From contig ML677334.1 in the NCBI GenBank assembly GCA_007922305.1, positions 16,872,344 through 16,936,343 of the forward strand: a DNA stretch of 64,000 nt, written 5' to 3'. This stretch comes from Dermatemys mawii. Taxonomy: Eukaryota; Chordata; Testudines; Dermatemydidae. The notes under the pieces are model-generated. The model saw only the letters and a list, made by a program, of their open reading frames with translations. It made no database searches and had not been told where the DNA came from. Shown piece after piece: positions 10,817 to 23,394 of this stretch. Both the position numbers and the translations under genes were made by a program. How positions within the stretch are numbered: position 1 is the first letter of the stretch; the number at the start of each line of letters is the position of its first letter.

Positions 10817-13800
10817 TTTTTAACATAAATAGCTTAAAACACACACTGTTTAATCTGATCTTCAAGTAAGTATGATTGCAAATGATGAAGGAAAATACAT
10901 CATTTCAACAGCCATGGAAGAAAGAAAAAACAAAAGAAAATAAGCATTAGAAGGTATGTCAACACTATTCAGAAAGGCTGAAAACAGAAGACCCAATAAA
11001 AGACAGTGGCAAATGAGACGTAACAGCTGACAGAGAAAATGGAATTTGAGAAATTCACAAGGTAAGAGAAGCGAGGCTTTTTAGAGGGTTTGATATACGT
11101 AGTATTATATCAGTGCTCTAAACATATTTGTGAGGGCTTTAAGATGCCAGGACATTACTGATGTTTATTTTATCTCAGAGTATTTATCAGTCTCAAACCC
11201 TTAGTCTCGCTTTCCCACCTCAAGTCACAGACTTTTGATTCCCTACAAGTCCTCAGCCTATCAAAGAAAAAGGCGTTTCAGTCTTGCTACCACCAGCTCC
11301 AAGCAACTCCTGTTGGATTATCAGCAGAGTCCATTAATGTCAAAATATGTCTTTACACATGCTCTTTGAGGGAGCAATAACATGAGCCTCCGTACAGTTG
11401 GCAGAGGGGGCTGATTTGGCAGCATCTGATTTCACAGAATTTGAACGACTTATATCTCAATCAGACACTGCCAATGCTGAGCCCCGCAGCTTCCTCACTG
11501 GGCAATTGCAGAGCCAGACTCTTAAGACAAACTGTGCTGTTCAAAAGCCATTGCAAATCAGCTATGCTAAAGATTGGGTTAGGAATGGTTAGTAACAAAC
11601 ACGTATAGAGAGTGATATCATTTTTGACAGAAACTGCTTTGATCTTGCCATTAAACCAGTTTTAGAGGAAAAAACATACTGAATTGAGAAACAGTAAAAA
11701 CAGATTCATCCAGGCTATCTGAGGTCACACTATATTTACAAACTCGTTATTTACGTTATCTTTAGCTTTTACCAAGTGGCTGGCAATGATGGTGCCTAAT
11801 CACTGGCCTATGTGAAAGGAGTTGGGCGGGTCTCTGTCCATTTCACAGTGTGCAAATGTGAACATTCCATATCAGTACGTGGTATTTTTTTTTCATGGGT
11901 TGGATTGTATGTAAGGGAGAGCGGGTACTGGCATAAAAAGCTCCCCTGTTTTGTCCTTCATCTAGGAGTCTGGCTGAATTGCAGCCCATGCAGATATCTG
12001 TGCAAGGGCTACAACCACTAAGCACTTTGAAGGAAGTTGCAAAGAAGATGAGGCCATAGCCTTTCTCCACCACACTGCCCCTATTTATGAGATGACAAAG
12101 CAACTGCACTTCCCTGGACTTCTTAGCATTCAAGCAGACATGGTGCCTTCTTGAGGCACAGTGGCTCTTATAGCTTCTGCTGGCTAAGCACAGCTCTTCA
12201 TCATCTCAACACAGGGCAGTAGCAATAGGACACAGAGTCATACTATTATCATTAATGCAAAAAGCGACAATCACAATTGGCACTAATGCACACCACAGGC
12301 CAAGGGCAATGGAGACAGAACTATAATCTTACCCGCCTCCCGACCCAGGAATGATCCCTCCAACTCAAGATTGAGGCACAATGGCCGGGCAGTGTGATAA
12401 GTTTCCCTGCTACTCTCTGTGCTAGATGTACTGTGCGGAAAAGAGGACTTTGCTCTCTAGGGCTATTGATCCAGAACTTTTTAACAGCACTAAGTTTTCT
12501 CTCACTCTCACAGACACAAACACACAGAGACATGGCAGAAATCTGTTGTTTTGAATTTTAACCAATTGCTCTGCAGCGTACAACAGCAGTGGGTGTTATT
12601 CTTAATGGCACAGGAAGGGAGGTCTGGACAAATCTTTGTCCTCCTGGTTCCATGGCAGGCAGACAAAAGGAGAAGCTGTTCTCTCTTTTTCATTCATTCA
12701 TTCATTTATTTATTTATTGCTCTCCTCTGAACAGCTTGACTAGCAGAGTAGAGGATAATCCTGTTCACAGTTAATATGCAGTAACAGGATTGAGGAAAAC
12801 TGACTTAAGCAGCTTTCATCTGGGTCAAGACACATCGATATCATATTTAAAGATATACTATCTGTTCTCCTGAGCAAAGATAAATGACTCAACATCAGTC
12901 TTGAAAAAGAAAACCCCATGGAGGCATGGCTACTTAATTATTTGACTGAGCGACACAGCTTTCTCTCACAGACCATGTTTGCTTTCTTTATGGGTGATGG
13001 AGTGCTGTGAGCCTATCGGTGACAACGCTTTTCCTCCCTTACAAAATGTAGTGCACAATAGAAGCTTGATTTGCAGAGGTGCTGATCATCAAAAGCTCCA
13101 ATCAAAGTCAGTGAGAGCCTGTGAGTGCTCAGCACGTCAGAAAATGAGGCCACCATAAGTGTTTATTTCCCAGCGTAGGCCATTATCATTGCCATCTGGT
13201 GACAGAAATGGAACCACTCACACCATGGGGACCAGCGGGCTCATGTCACTTCACAGGCACATGGCACGGGGATGGCTATTTCACTATCTTGATTTTTTAT
13301 CAGTCATAGACCTGATTCTCTCTGATAATTACGTGGGAAATGGCAGTTCTTTGTTTTTACAGTAATGGCATCAATGAACTCCAACAAGCTCAAATCTTTC
13401 AGTCCTGGATTTTGTGTATGATGTTGGAATTGAGGGATTTCTTTCTTTTCTTTTCTTTTTTTTAACAGTTCCAAATATTCACAGATTTTAAAAAGAAAAT
13501 AGTAGAAAAAAATTCAGGCTGTAATAAAGCAAATTACATTTCCAGTCCAGTTTATGAATGGCCTTAGCAAGCTTTTCAGACACCTTAATATCAATCTTGC
13601 ATAGCTTGACTATAAAACATTCATATTGGACATTTGCTTTGACTTTGATCCCAGGGTCTTAAGACCAAATTCAGCCCTGGCAGAAGCGAATGCAACTCCA
13701 TTGACTTTAGAAGTGTTGAACCTACTTACATCAGGGTTGCATCTTGCTCTTATGCCCTTTGCTTCCAGTAGTTACATTGGCACATTATAATGGAGGCCAG

Positions 13801-14047
13801 TTGGTAACATTGGATGCAAATTCAAGAGCCATGTAATTTTACTGGAGAATCATTAAGCTTTTCAATGTTGTCAGAGAACAGACAATATGGACCTCATCTG
13901 TCTTCTGTTGAAGTCAGTGGGAGGTTTTCCACTGATTTCATTGGAAATTGGATCAGCCTTCAGAAAATGTGTAGTGTGAATAAACACTAGCCACCTGACC
14001 AGGAGGGCTATCCATACTCTAGCTCCCTCCTCAACTTTGTATTCTGA
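10817..14047. other. no gene seen; unassigned, with small palindromes
   Basis: No exon supported. An (ATTT)n run lies near 12700-12718. A decayed palindrome at 13073-13146 has arms GGTGCTGATCA / TGAGTGCTCAGCAC around AGTCAGTGAGAGC. Paired TTGAAGTCAGTGG and CCACTGATTTCATTGG occur at 13906-13943. Confidence 0.5.
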
Positions 14048-14155
14048 ACTAGAGATTTGATTTATTTATTTATTTATTTTGTGTAGTGCCATAGGACCTG
14101 GAGCCAGAACAATCATGGACCAGGACCCTATTGTGCTAGATGTTGAAATAAACAC
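14048..14155 (-). repeat. L2-like 3' tail repeat, copy 2, with (TTTA)n
   Basis: A (TTTA)n run is followed by 'TGTGTAGTGCCATAGGA..' and 'CATGGACCAGGACCCTATTGTGCTAG', the reverse complement of the tail at 54065-54190 (CAATGGGATCCTGGTCCAT). The microsatellite sits at the element's 3' end, as expected for such tails. Confidence 0.55.
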
Positions 14156-14161
14156 TCTTAA

Positions 14162-14458
14162 GCCTTGTCTATACTTGAGAGGGGAGATGTTAATCTAAGA
14201 TATGCAACTTCAGCTATGAGAATAATGTAAGTGAAGTTGATGTACTTAGATCCACTTACCACGGCATCTTCATGGCAGTGAGTTGATCGCTGCCACTCTC
14301 CCAACAACTCTGCCTGCACCTCTCACAGCGGTGGAGTACAGGACGTGAAGGGAGATCACTCAGGGATTGATTTATCATGTCTAGACTAGACACAATAAAT
14401 CAGCCCCGGGATGGATCAATTGCTACCCGCCGATCCGGCAGATAGTGTAGACATACCC
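14162..14458. mobile_element. Harbinger-like MITE with TAA duplication
   Basis: Left end GCCTTGTCTATACT and right end AGTGTAGACATACCC (reverse complement GGGTATGTCTACACT) form terminal inverted repeats. The element is flanked on both sides by TAA (14159-14161 and 14459-14461), a 3-bp target duplication typical of PIF/Harbinger insertions. 297 bp, no coding capacity. The interior is recognisably a common turtle MITE (GGTGGAGTACAGGA, CCGATCCGGCAGATAGTG). Confidence 0.75.
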
Positions 14459-14475
14459 TAAGATCATCCTCCTGT

Positions 14476-14500
14476 AAAACAAAACAAAACAAAACAAAAC
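14476..14500. repeat. (AAAAC)n microsatellite
   Basis: Five consecutive AAAAC units. Confidence 0.95.
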
Positions 14501-15440
14501 ACACGTGGGAAAGAATCAAATTTTAGATTTTTTAACAATTATCAGTGACTATTTAGGGGGAAACAAGTGTTATTAAAAATATATATATAGCAAAAATGGC
14601 ATATACCATTTTCCTTATTGGGTGAAATTCTGGCTCCATTGAAGTCAATGGCAAAACTCCTACTAATGGCTATAGCAACAGGATGTCACACCTAATTTTT
14701 TGATACAATCACAGTATTCAAAATAACCATTTGCATGGGCCTTTATTCCCTTAACTATAAGGAGCCAGCTTCTGACCCCCATGCTTACATTTCTGTAGTA
14801 TCTTACTCACATTGAGTAGTCCTACTGAATTCAGTGGGAGCATTTGTAGAAAGGATACTATTAAGCCTGAATTATGATGGTAAACTATTCTTCCAGAAAG
14901 TATTTTTCAGAGTTTTGATACCTTTGCTACACAGTCTTCTCATAGTAGCCTCAGGAGGTTAACAATTTGCAATCAGCAAGGTTTTTTTCCTTGCTGCTGG
15001 ACTTTATTTAACCAAATGAGATTATTTTTGATAACAATTATATGATAGAAACATTAATAACACTTCCAAATTAGCTGATGTGAAATCTGCCTTTATATTT
15101 CCAAATAAACAAAATCTTCAGGCAACGTCTTTCCAAAATAATCTGCACGGACTTCAGCAAAGGTCCCTGTCTTGCTGAAAACTTAACAGGAAACAGAATA
15201 CTTTCATAAGATAAGGACTCTCAGGTACTTTCATTCCCCTCTGTTGCAATGTGTGGCAAAGGCTGGAATTTAAGGTAATCTCAAAACTGTATAGTGCAAT
15301 TTACAAATTAAAGAGATTTTTGCTTTGCAAAGTCTTTTGATGGAGTTGTTCTGGTGGGAATGGAGGATCAGCTGTCAAGCAGAGTCTGAGAATTCATTGT
15401 TACACTACTTGGTGTATCGAGCACTGTGTTGGCATTGCAA
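14501..15440. other. no gene seen; dyad motifs
   Basis: Contains CCATTGAAGTCAATGG (14636-14651; perfect 7-bp arms around AG) and CTACTGAATTCAGTGGG (14822-14838). No coding signal and no repeat family otherwise recognised. Confidence 0.5.
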
Positions 15441-15721
15441 GGATATGCCTACATCTGAGCTGAGAGGTGTGATTCCCAGTTCTCATAGATGTACCTAGGC
15501 TAGCTGTGCTTGAGCTAGCACCTAAAAACACCAGCGTGTCCAGAGCAGGCACAGGCAGCTGCTTGGGCTAGCCACCCTGAGTACAATCCTCCCTGACTTC
15601 CTGGGTACGTGCTTGGGTGGTTAGCCCAATCATCACATGTGCCGGCACAGACACACTGCTATTATTAGGTGTGAGCTCAACCGGTGTATGGGTATGTCTC
15701 CCAGCTCAATGTAGACATTGC
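15441..15721. mobile_element. palindromic MITE
   Basis: Left end GGATATGCCTACATCTGAGC; right end read on the other strand GCAATGTCTACATTGAGCTG. The interior contains mirrored GCTAGC-type blocks (GAGCTAGCACCTAAAAACA; TGCTTGGGCTAGCCACCC; GGGTGGTTAGCCCAA). Non-autonomous. Target duplication not clear. Confidence 0.65.
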
Positions 15722-17123
15722 GGGGAGGGGGTCCGAGTTTTGCTTGCAGGCTTCTGAAGGGAAGAGTCAGCCCCAAAAGAGACAGCCTAGAACAGGGAGG
15801 GTGAATTGTGCCTCCCAGCCTTCTGGAGCAACCTGCTTGTGTCTCTCTGTTTTGGGGAGGTTTCTGTGTTGTCATTCTGAAGTCTAAGAAAATAAATGGG
15901 GTTACACTGCAACCTTCCCTCTAGATGACTTTTTTTTTTATCTAATTTCTCTGTGTGTGTGCTGTGAACATAACACAGTAGGTGTACAAAATAAAAGATT
16001 AGAACTGTACTGTCTCTGATCTTCTAACCTCTCAAAATCACCTCTCTCTCCAAGTAGTCTGAGAGCAGAATTTAGAGTCCTTCTCAATAATCTCTAGGAT
16101 GGCCACCACTTCAGAAATTATTCCATAACCTAAGATATCTGCAGCTTTAATTTTCCTTTTTTAAAAAACTTTATCCTTTTTCTTAATACTTTAACTTGTA
16201 AGTCATGTTACACAGTTTAGAGATTACTTTAAGCCCCAACCTTTTCCACAGTGTGTAGCAAAAGTGAAGGAAAGAATTATGAGCCCTGATCATTATTAAT
16301 ACTTCTTGAAAGTATCCTGCCATATGTTATGTTTTTGACTGGACATTACTCTGAATTATACTCTCTTTACTATGATTAATAAGTCCACTGCCTCATTTCT
16401 GAATAGAGCCTTCCAACATTTGTAGATTTATGGCCCATCTTACCCATTGCTTAGTCATATATATTTGCCTCATCACTTTGTACACATTGCTATGTTGTAT
16501 TGTGCATATTTAACTCTTTTACTCTTTCTTCTTAGGTCAATGCTTCTAGTCCCTGATCATTTGGGGGAATTTTTTGAACCTCCCCCAATTTGTCAATTGG
16601 TTTCTGGTAATGAGGTGCACAGCTCTGAGAGTGTTATTCCAGAATATTGCATCAGACACATGCAGTTTTGTTAGCTGGTGGTAGGAGGTTTGCCCTGTTC
16701 ATTAATAATGTAAAAACATGTCTATATGATACTAGGCAAAAGTTATTCTGAGTCTGTTTTTGTCATATATTATATGTACTGTAGCAGTGCTGAACATATT
16801 GAAATTTATCATGAGACAACTGAGGTAAACTTATCACTCTTGAGAGGCATATCTGCTAGTGGATAAGGCGGATTCTCCTACTGAATGGTAAATTCCAATC
16901 CTCAGTCAATGTCAACACTGCATATTCAGTTTACCCAACTTCTTATCTTTAAATCTGTCCTTTTAATAAAAATTCTCCAAGAGTTGTAGCTGCTACTATA
17001 TGTTGAAAAAACTATCGTTTTAGAGGAAGCCCATAAAGGTACATGCAAAAAACAAAGTAGAAAAATAAGAATAGATTCTTTAGCTACTCTCTCTCTTTTT
17101 TATGTTAGAACCTATGGATAATT
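15722..17123. other. no gene seen; unassigned
   Basis: AT-rich, with no repeat family recognised and no supported exon. Confidence 0.5.
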
Positions 17124-17405
17124 CAGTGTTGCCAACTCTCATGATTTTAGTGCTTGTCTCACAGTAATTGGTATCTTTCTTAAAGCCTCCGTTCCTGGAA
17201 TCAAGTAATTATGGGAAAATCTCAGCTTTCTTTCTTTCTTTCTTAACAAAAGTTTTGCGAGCTCATGGTTGTGGATGTGCCTCCTAAGAGCATCCTGAAA
17301 GCTCAGAAACCAAAAGACAAATAAAAAGTATGCAAAATGAACTTTTAAGGCAGTTTCATGATTTTTTGAGGCCTGGCTCATTAATTTTGAATGCTTGGGG
17401 TAGAG
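17124..17405 (+). mobile_element. hAT-like MITE
   Basis: Starts CAGTGTTGCCAACTCTCATG, the classic terminal repeat of a widespread hAT-type MITE. The interior has CTCACAGTAATTGGTATCTT and CTCATGGTTGTGG, and the right side 'TTTGAGGCCTGGCTCATTAA..TGCTTGGGG'. The right terminal repeat is eroded. Contains a (TTTC)n run near 17225-17243. Confidence 0.65.
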
Positions 17406-20400
17406 AATACAGAGTTATAAAGACATGCTGCTGTAAATGGGTGAAGTCGTCATCCCACTCTAAAGAAAAACATCCATACATTCCAAAAGATACCTTTCTT
17501 AGGACCTGATTTACTGATAGAAATGCACATCTGGAATACCTATATAAAACACTAGCTTAAAGACTTCTGTTTAGTGTTGGCTGTTCCTATGATTTCTTCT
17601 TTCATGATCTGTGTTTCCCAAACCTTAGCTCCCTCTGCCAGAGGCCTACCCCCACTTCCTCTGCATTGGTAATAAGCCAACTGCACTCCAGAGTCACCAA
17701 AATTCATTGAACAAAGCAGAGAGTGCCAGAGGCAAACATGGCCAGTCTGTTACAATTGCCTACCAATAATAAAGTATCATCCCATTACACTTGTTCTTTA
17801 AGGCTGAAAAATGAGTGCATCTTCCTATCTACAGCCTGTAGTTTAATGCAAATATGTATGCATTGCTGTGGTCCACTTACACAGAGATTGGTCATAGGTT
17901 TATTGATTTTGACTCATGACAGAAAAGATGTTGGACCCTTTCTACCAGAATGCAGTGACACTATTCATTGTGCTAGGGCTGTATCTTTCTAATGAGTCTT
18001 TTTTTTTTAATCTGGCAGCTCCGCTAATTTGGTACCATGGAGATTTGCAAGTTTGTTCTTTCTGCTGGACATCTAAAGTGATGCAAGAAGTCAGAGTTCT
18101 GGCCCCAATGCTTTTGGGCTTTACAGTAAGGGCACTAATATAATGGAAATTGTGCTAGTACAATGAGAAGTTTAGCTTTGTGGTGCCTGATACTAAATTT
18201 AGACAAAGCCCCAGATGTAAAAGAGACCTCTATTTGCTATTCTCTATGGACTGCTGTTGAGTACCTGCATTGCCTCAAAATCGGTATTATTATCTTCTCT
18301 GGTCAGATAGCAGGTGAAGCAATACAGCTTCCCCACTGCTGTGGATATTCAGATTCATCTTCATGAATGCAAGCTATACATGTTCAAGGGGAGGAAAAAC
18401 TGCTGTTAATTAGAACTTGCTAAAGATTTAACTTTATATGGGAAAAAATGATTTGCCTCATCATTTTATGCTTCCATACAAGCTCATCGATCATGGAACT
18501 GTGTGGCAGAACCCTGCTTCCTGAGATACAGAGGGACTGAGAAATAAAACAAATTCTCGCACCAGTACAAAAGCATATTTCTGGTCCATATACATTAGCA
18601 AGATAACGTCTTGCACTGATTCCTTATTAGGCAGACTGCAGCACTAAAGTGTTATTCATGAAGCTATGCATAATGATAAAAGCAATCTGCCTGACAATAT
18701 TATGGGTAAGTAAATGTGGAAACAGAGTAGGGGAAAGTATTTCCTTGCTTTATGATGCAAAAAAATTGTTTTCAGCCTATTGGTCCTTGAAAGACAGATG
18801 GTTCTAGTGTGGAAAGTTCTACTATACAGCACAGTCTATTAGAGAAAAGTGTAGCTTGAACCACCTGAGTTTTTAGGACCATCATGACTCCCATTTTATC
18901 TGGGTTATTACAAATGCTGCCAAGTTTTGGTCAAATGGAGCTAAGAGAAATGAGATTTGGAAAAACATAATCTCTGCATTCCTAAAGATGTCTGACATGG
19001 ATAATATTTTGCTTTATTCCTCTTAACTTTGCAGTTACATTCACAAACTACATTCTGAATTATTAAGGAGTTTAAAGACAACATGACTTGGATAGATTGG
19101 AAGAAGGCAAAAAAAATCTATTTTTTACTCCTAACTTCTATGCAGTCTAATGAATGGATATGATCTAGTAACCTTTCAGAGCCAGAGGAAAAATAATAAA
19201 GCTCTGTTGCTGGTTCCTGAACAGGATTCATTTTCAACTAGCTTGAATGTTTGTCATTGCAATAAGCAAGGTCCTAGAAATTGCCATGTGCTTCAGTTAT
19301 AAAACAGATATACCTGATGTTTCTTCTCTCTCTCTCTTTTTTTTTTTTTTTTGAAAGGCTGATATCTGTCTGATTGGCAGACTAGGCTGTACAATTTAGA
19401 GTATCTGTACCATCGCTCCTACAACATAAGATATTCTTTATGTCAGTTCAGGATAAGGTAGATAATTATTTCAGCTGATATAAGGCTAAAGTAACAGTTA
19501 ATTTTTTAAAGATAATTAGGAGTTATGATTAACAACAGATTATTTATATTAATACAAACAATGTCCCTCCATGTCCTATTTCTCTCCTCAAAATAATGAT
19601 TATGTGTGATAATAGCTTGTAAACAGTGTTGGGATTTGTTTTTTGTCTTTGCTTGTTCAGGTTATCACAGGTTTCACCAGAATTGTGGAATTTATAATAG
19701 TCATTACAAACATTCCTAACATCTTTCCTTAGGGCCAGATCATCCCCCGCTGTGGTAAAGTCTGTGGGAGGAAATCTCTGCAAGTAGCTCCTTGTGGAAA
19801 TCCACCCACATTGTTCAATCAAAGGGCAGAGTCTGGCATCCATCCCTTGGGGACAAGGCTATAGAGCCTGCTTCCAAACCTGGTGGATCCTAGATTTCCG
19901 AGGAAGGTAAAGGACATCTGAATAGAACCTTTGGGCCAGACTCTGGCTCCCTGCAATCTCCTAACACTATATTCCTCCCTAGAAATGGGGTTCCACCAGA
20001 GATTACTACTGGCTATTGCTGTCCTCTTGGGGATGGGCATCCTTGAAAATATAAAACCACCTGGCGCTGCATTATGTCATTATGGCGCTGCATTTTGTCA
20101 GAAAGGAAACAACAGACAGCTTTCCTGCTGTTCAGTCCACTCCTTCTTCTGGCCCATTAAATTTTCTTCCTCCCTCTGGCACAAGCCCTGTATACACAGA
20201 GAGGTTTCTGGAGGCAATCGTGTAGGGGTGGAAGACAATACTGCCTAGGCAAGTGAGCTCTCCTTCCTCACAGAAGTGGGGAGATGCAGGTGTGAGAATC
20301 TTCTTCACAATTGTCCAGAGGAGAGATCTGAGCTTCAAATTTGCTCAAGAAGATCTGAGTGAGACCTAAAAGCTAGTGATGTTTTTAACTCATTTTATTG

Positions 20401-20981
20401 TTCTGCAACTGAAATACTGAGATGCTCTAAACACAAACCCAATTACTGTTTGATTTACCTGCTTATTTCATCATTTTAGTTTGTTTCTCATTAGTAATTT
20501 GAATGGAGCCTAATGACTGTGAAAAAGAGAATGATCCATTTTTCGCCCCCCTTCCAGGTGGGCAGATCTTGGAATTATTTCTCATCATTTAGGGAAAAAA
20601 AACATATTACATTTGGCTTGCATGACAAAGACATAGGCTCTCTCCACAGCTGCTTCAAAGACAGATAGAAATTGAAAAGCTTTCAGTGTGGGAAACAAGA
20701 GTCAATACTGTAACATTAATGGGAGTGAGGTGGGTAAATCCCCAAGGCTTGAGATAAGGATATGCCTTATTCAGCATCAAATTAATAGCCAACATTTTGC
20801 TGCTTTCCCATGGCAACAATGAAATAATGGCACAGGTGTGCGGAACAACCTTGTAAGATAGATTGTGCACTGGGGACTAGGGCAATGAGGATATTAGGGG
20901 CAAACAATGGTTTATATTTTAAATTCACTCCAGTGCAAGATCAGCACAAAGATTGAGGAGAGAATATAACCTATGTAGCAA
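17406..20981. other. no gene seen; mostly unassigned
   Basis: No exon supported. Features seen: a CT/T tract at 19326-19352; at 20061-20098 an imperfect tandem duplication of a unit with GGCGCTGCATT. The block 19730-20150 is more complex and GC-richer than its surroundings and may be an unrecognised repeat. Confidence 0.45.
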
Positions 20982-20984
20982 TAA

Positions 20985-21117
20985 CACTGGTCTACAATTT
21001 TTTAGAAGTCGTCTGCTTCAGAGATAAAATGTGATATTTATTATGTATTTTGATGTACTGAATTCAAATATGACAATTAAAACAGCTGAATGGCTACTGT
21101 TTCCAAGATATTTAAGT
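20985..21117 (+). repeat. left terminal inverted repeat
   Basis: CACTGGTCTACA tip plus a diverged subterminal region ending TTTCCAAGATAT, which pairs with the right end. In the gap from 21118 to the pseudogene end I see only AT-rich 3' flank. Confidence 0.7.
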
Positions 21118-21329
21118 TTTTACATTTTATGTCTATGTATATTGTGTAGATAGTAGAGTTTTAATCATAAATTGTAAACCTAGGTCTTTTCATGTGTTTA
21201 TGGTTGCTTTACGTGATAATATTTCACCTGTCCTGTTTGTGTAACACTTTAAAAATCAGCAAAAGGGTTATATACATAAAATGTATTATGAAACAAAAGG
21301 CAAAAAACTACTATGTACATAGTTTAGTC

Positions 21330-23017
21330 CTATTCAGTGTCTACTCGTCGCTTCTTGGCTTGTCTCTTGTATTAATTAAATGGAGCATCTCTTGTCACTG
21401 TCCAGCAATAGTCTGCAAGCATTGATGGTCTCCATTTGCCCTGATAGCGTTTCTCCATTGTTGCAATGTCCTGGTGAAATCGCTCGCCATGCTCATCGCT
21501 CACTGCTCCACAGTTCGGTGGAAAAAATCTAGATGAGAGTGCAAAAAATGTATCTTTAGTGACATGTTGCAACCAAGGCCTTTGTATGCCTTGAGGAGGT
21601 TTTCCACCAACAACCTGTAGTTGTCTGCCTTGTTGTTTCCGAGAAAATGTATTGCCACTGACTGGAAGGCTCTCCATGCAGTCTTTTCCTTGCCATGCAG
21701 TGCATGGTCAAATGCATCATCTCGAAGAAGTTCACGAATCTGAGGACCAACAAAGACACCTTCCTTTATCTTAGCTTCACGTAACCTTGGAAATTTTCCA
21801 TGGAGGTACTTGAAAGCTGCTTGTGTTTTGTCAATGGCCTTGACAAAGTTCTTCATCAGACCCAGCTTGACGTGTAAGGGTGGTAACAAAATCTTCCTTG
21901 ATTCAACAAGTGGTGGATGCTGAACACTTTTCCTCCCAGGCTCCAATGACTGTCGGAGTCGCCAGTCTTTCTTGATGGAGTGGGAATCTCTTGCACGACT
22001 ATCCCATTCGCAGAGAAAACAGCAGTACTTTGTGTATCCAGTCTGCAGACCAAGCAAGAGAGCAACAACCTTCAAATCGCCACAAAGCTGCCACTGATGT
22101 TGGTCATAGTTTATGCACCTCAAAAGTTGTTTCATGTTGTCATAGGTTTCCTTCATATGGACTGCATGACCAACTGGAATTGATGGCAAAACATTGCCAT
22201 TATGCAGCAAAACAGCTTTAAGACTCGTCTTCGATGAATCAATGAAGAGTCTCCACTCATCTGGATCGTGAACGATGTTGAGGGCTGCCATCACACCATA
22301 GATGTTGTTGCAGGCTACAAGATCGCCTTCCATGAAGAAGAATGGGACAAGATCCTTTTGACGGTCACAGAACATGGAAACCCTAATATCACCTGCCAGG
22401 AGATTCCACTGCTGTAGTCTGGAGCCCAACAGCTCTGCCTTACTCTTGGGTAGTTCCAAATCCCTGACAAGGTCATTCAGTTCAGCTTGCTTTATGAGGT
22501 GTGGTTCAGAGGAGGAGGATGGGAGAAAATGTGGGTCCTGTGACATTGATGGTTCAGGACCAGAAGTTTCGTCCTCTTCCTCGTCTGACTCAAGTAAGAA
22601 TGATTCTGGTGCATCAGGAACTGTCAGTCCTTCTCCTTGGGGTATTGGGCGTACAGCTGATGGAATGTTTGGATAATGCACAGTCTACTTTTTCTTCTTT
22701 GACACACCTTTCCCAACTGGAGGCACCATGCGGAAGTAACAATTGCTGGTATGATCTATTGGCTCTCTCCAAATCATTGGCACTGCAAAAGGCATAGATT
22801 TCCTTTTCCTGTTCAACCACTGGCGAAGATTTGTTGCACAAGTGTTGCAGCATATGTGTGGGGCCCACCTCTTGTCCTGATCTCCAATTTTGCAGCCAAA
22901 ATAAAGGTGATAGGCTTTCTTAACCATAGTGGTTATACTGCGCTTTTGTGATGCAAAAGTCACTTCACCGCAAACATAGCAGAAGTTATCTGCACTGTTC
23001 ACACAAGTACGAGGCAT
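21330..23017 (-). pseudogene. transposase-like gene, two stops and a frameshift
   Basis: About 560 codons, reading right to left. The start ATG at 23015-23017 opens 110 residues with a zinc-binding-looking N-terminus (C13-x2-C16 and C57-x2-C60, resembling the C4 module in front of many transposases). A TAG at 22685-22687 then interrupts the frame; reading continues without shift for 393 codons. In that segment, numbered from its first codon (22681), candidate catalytic acidic residues are D148 (LFID) and D202 (CGDLKV), followed by C221-x2-C224, H270 (PPLH) and an acidic stretch at 34-37 (DEEE). At the A run 21522-21527 (T run on the coding strand) one base is missing relative to the coherent frame. 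Past it, the shifted frame continues with SDEHGERFHQD, supplying a possible catalytic E, and ends at a TAA (21372-21374); open sequence rich in K and R runs to TAG at 21330. D-D-E with an inserted CxxC and H fits CMC transposases. I recognise closely related uncharacterised proteins from arthropods, molluscs and fish. Alternative: a domesticated gene family of the same origin, but the terminal repeats argue for a transposon copy. Confidence 0.75.
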
Positions 23018-23154
23018 CTCTGCTCACTTTGGTTAAACAGAAATGTGTCCCTTTGCAAAATCAAACACTGACAAATAAGAGAGCATGACACTATATGATT
23101 TCTAGAGCTGATATAGGGCAATTTGTTCAGCAGAGTGATGTAAGCTTCGTTATG

Positions 23155-23236
23155 ATTGCATCATCCATGACTTCTAGGAATAACATGATGCAATTCATAT
23201 CATGTATGATGCAATACCAGCTTCAGATTGCATCAT
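23155..23236. promoter_or_regulatory. four TGATGCAAT motifs upstream of transposase
   Basis: ATTGCATCAT at 23155-23164 and 23227-23236, and its reverse ATGATGCAAT at 23185-23194 and 23206-23215, all perfect. They lie about 140-220 bp upstream of the transposase start, inside the element. TGATGCAAT/ATTGCATCA is the known C/EBP-ATF response element core (the CHOP-type amino acid response element). They may instead be subterminal transposase-binding repeats. The rest of 23018-23400 shows no other motif I can name. Confidence 0.6.
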
Positions 23237-23394
23237 TCATTGTTTTGCCTAAAAAGCAAGTACTGTCCAAACCCAGTCATAGATTTATTCATAGATCCAG
23301 TCAAAGATGTATTTTAGTCATTGCTGGTTTAAACTGAGATCCCTTCCCTTTATAACTCACTTATCCTCCGCCATTCCCATGTCAAGGGTCATAT

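Noticed and set aside
22685..22687. Programmed stop-codon readthrough in the transposase
   Set aside because: A second stop and a frameshift in the same copy make simple decay more likely; no readthrough context was identified.
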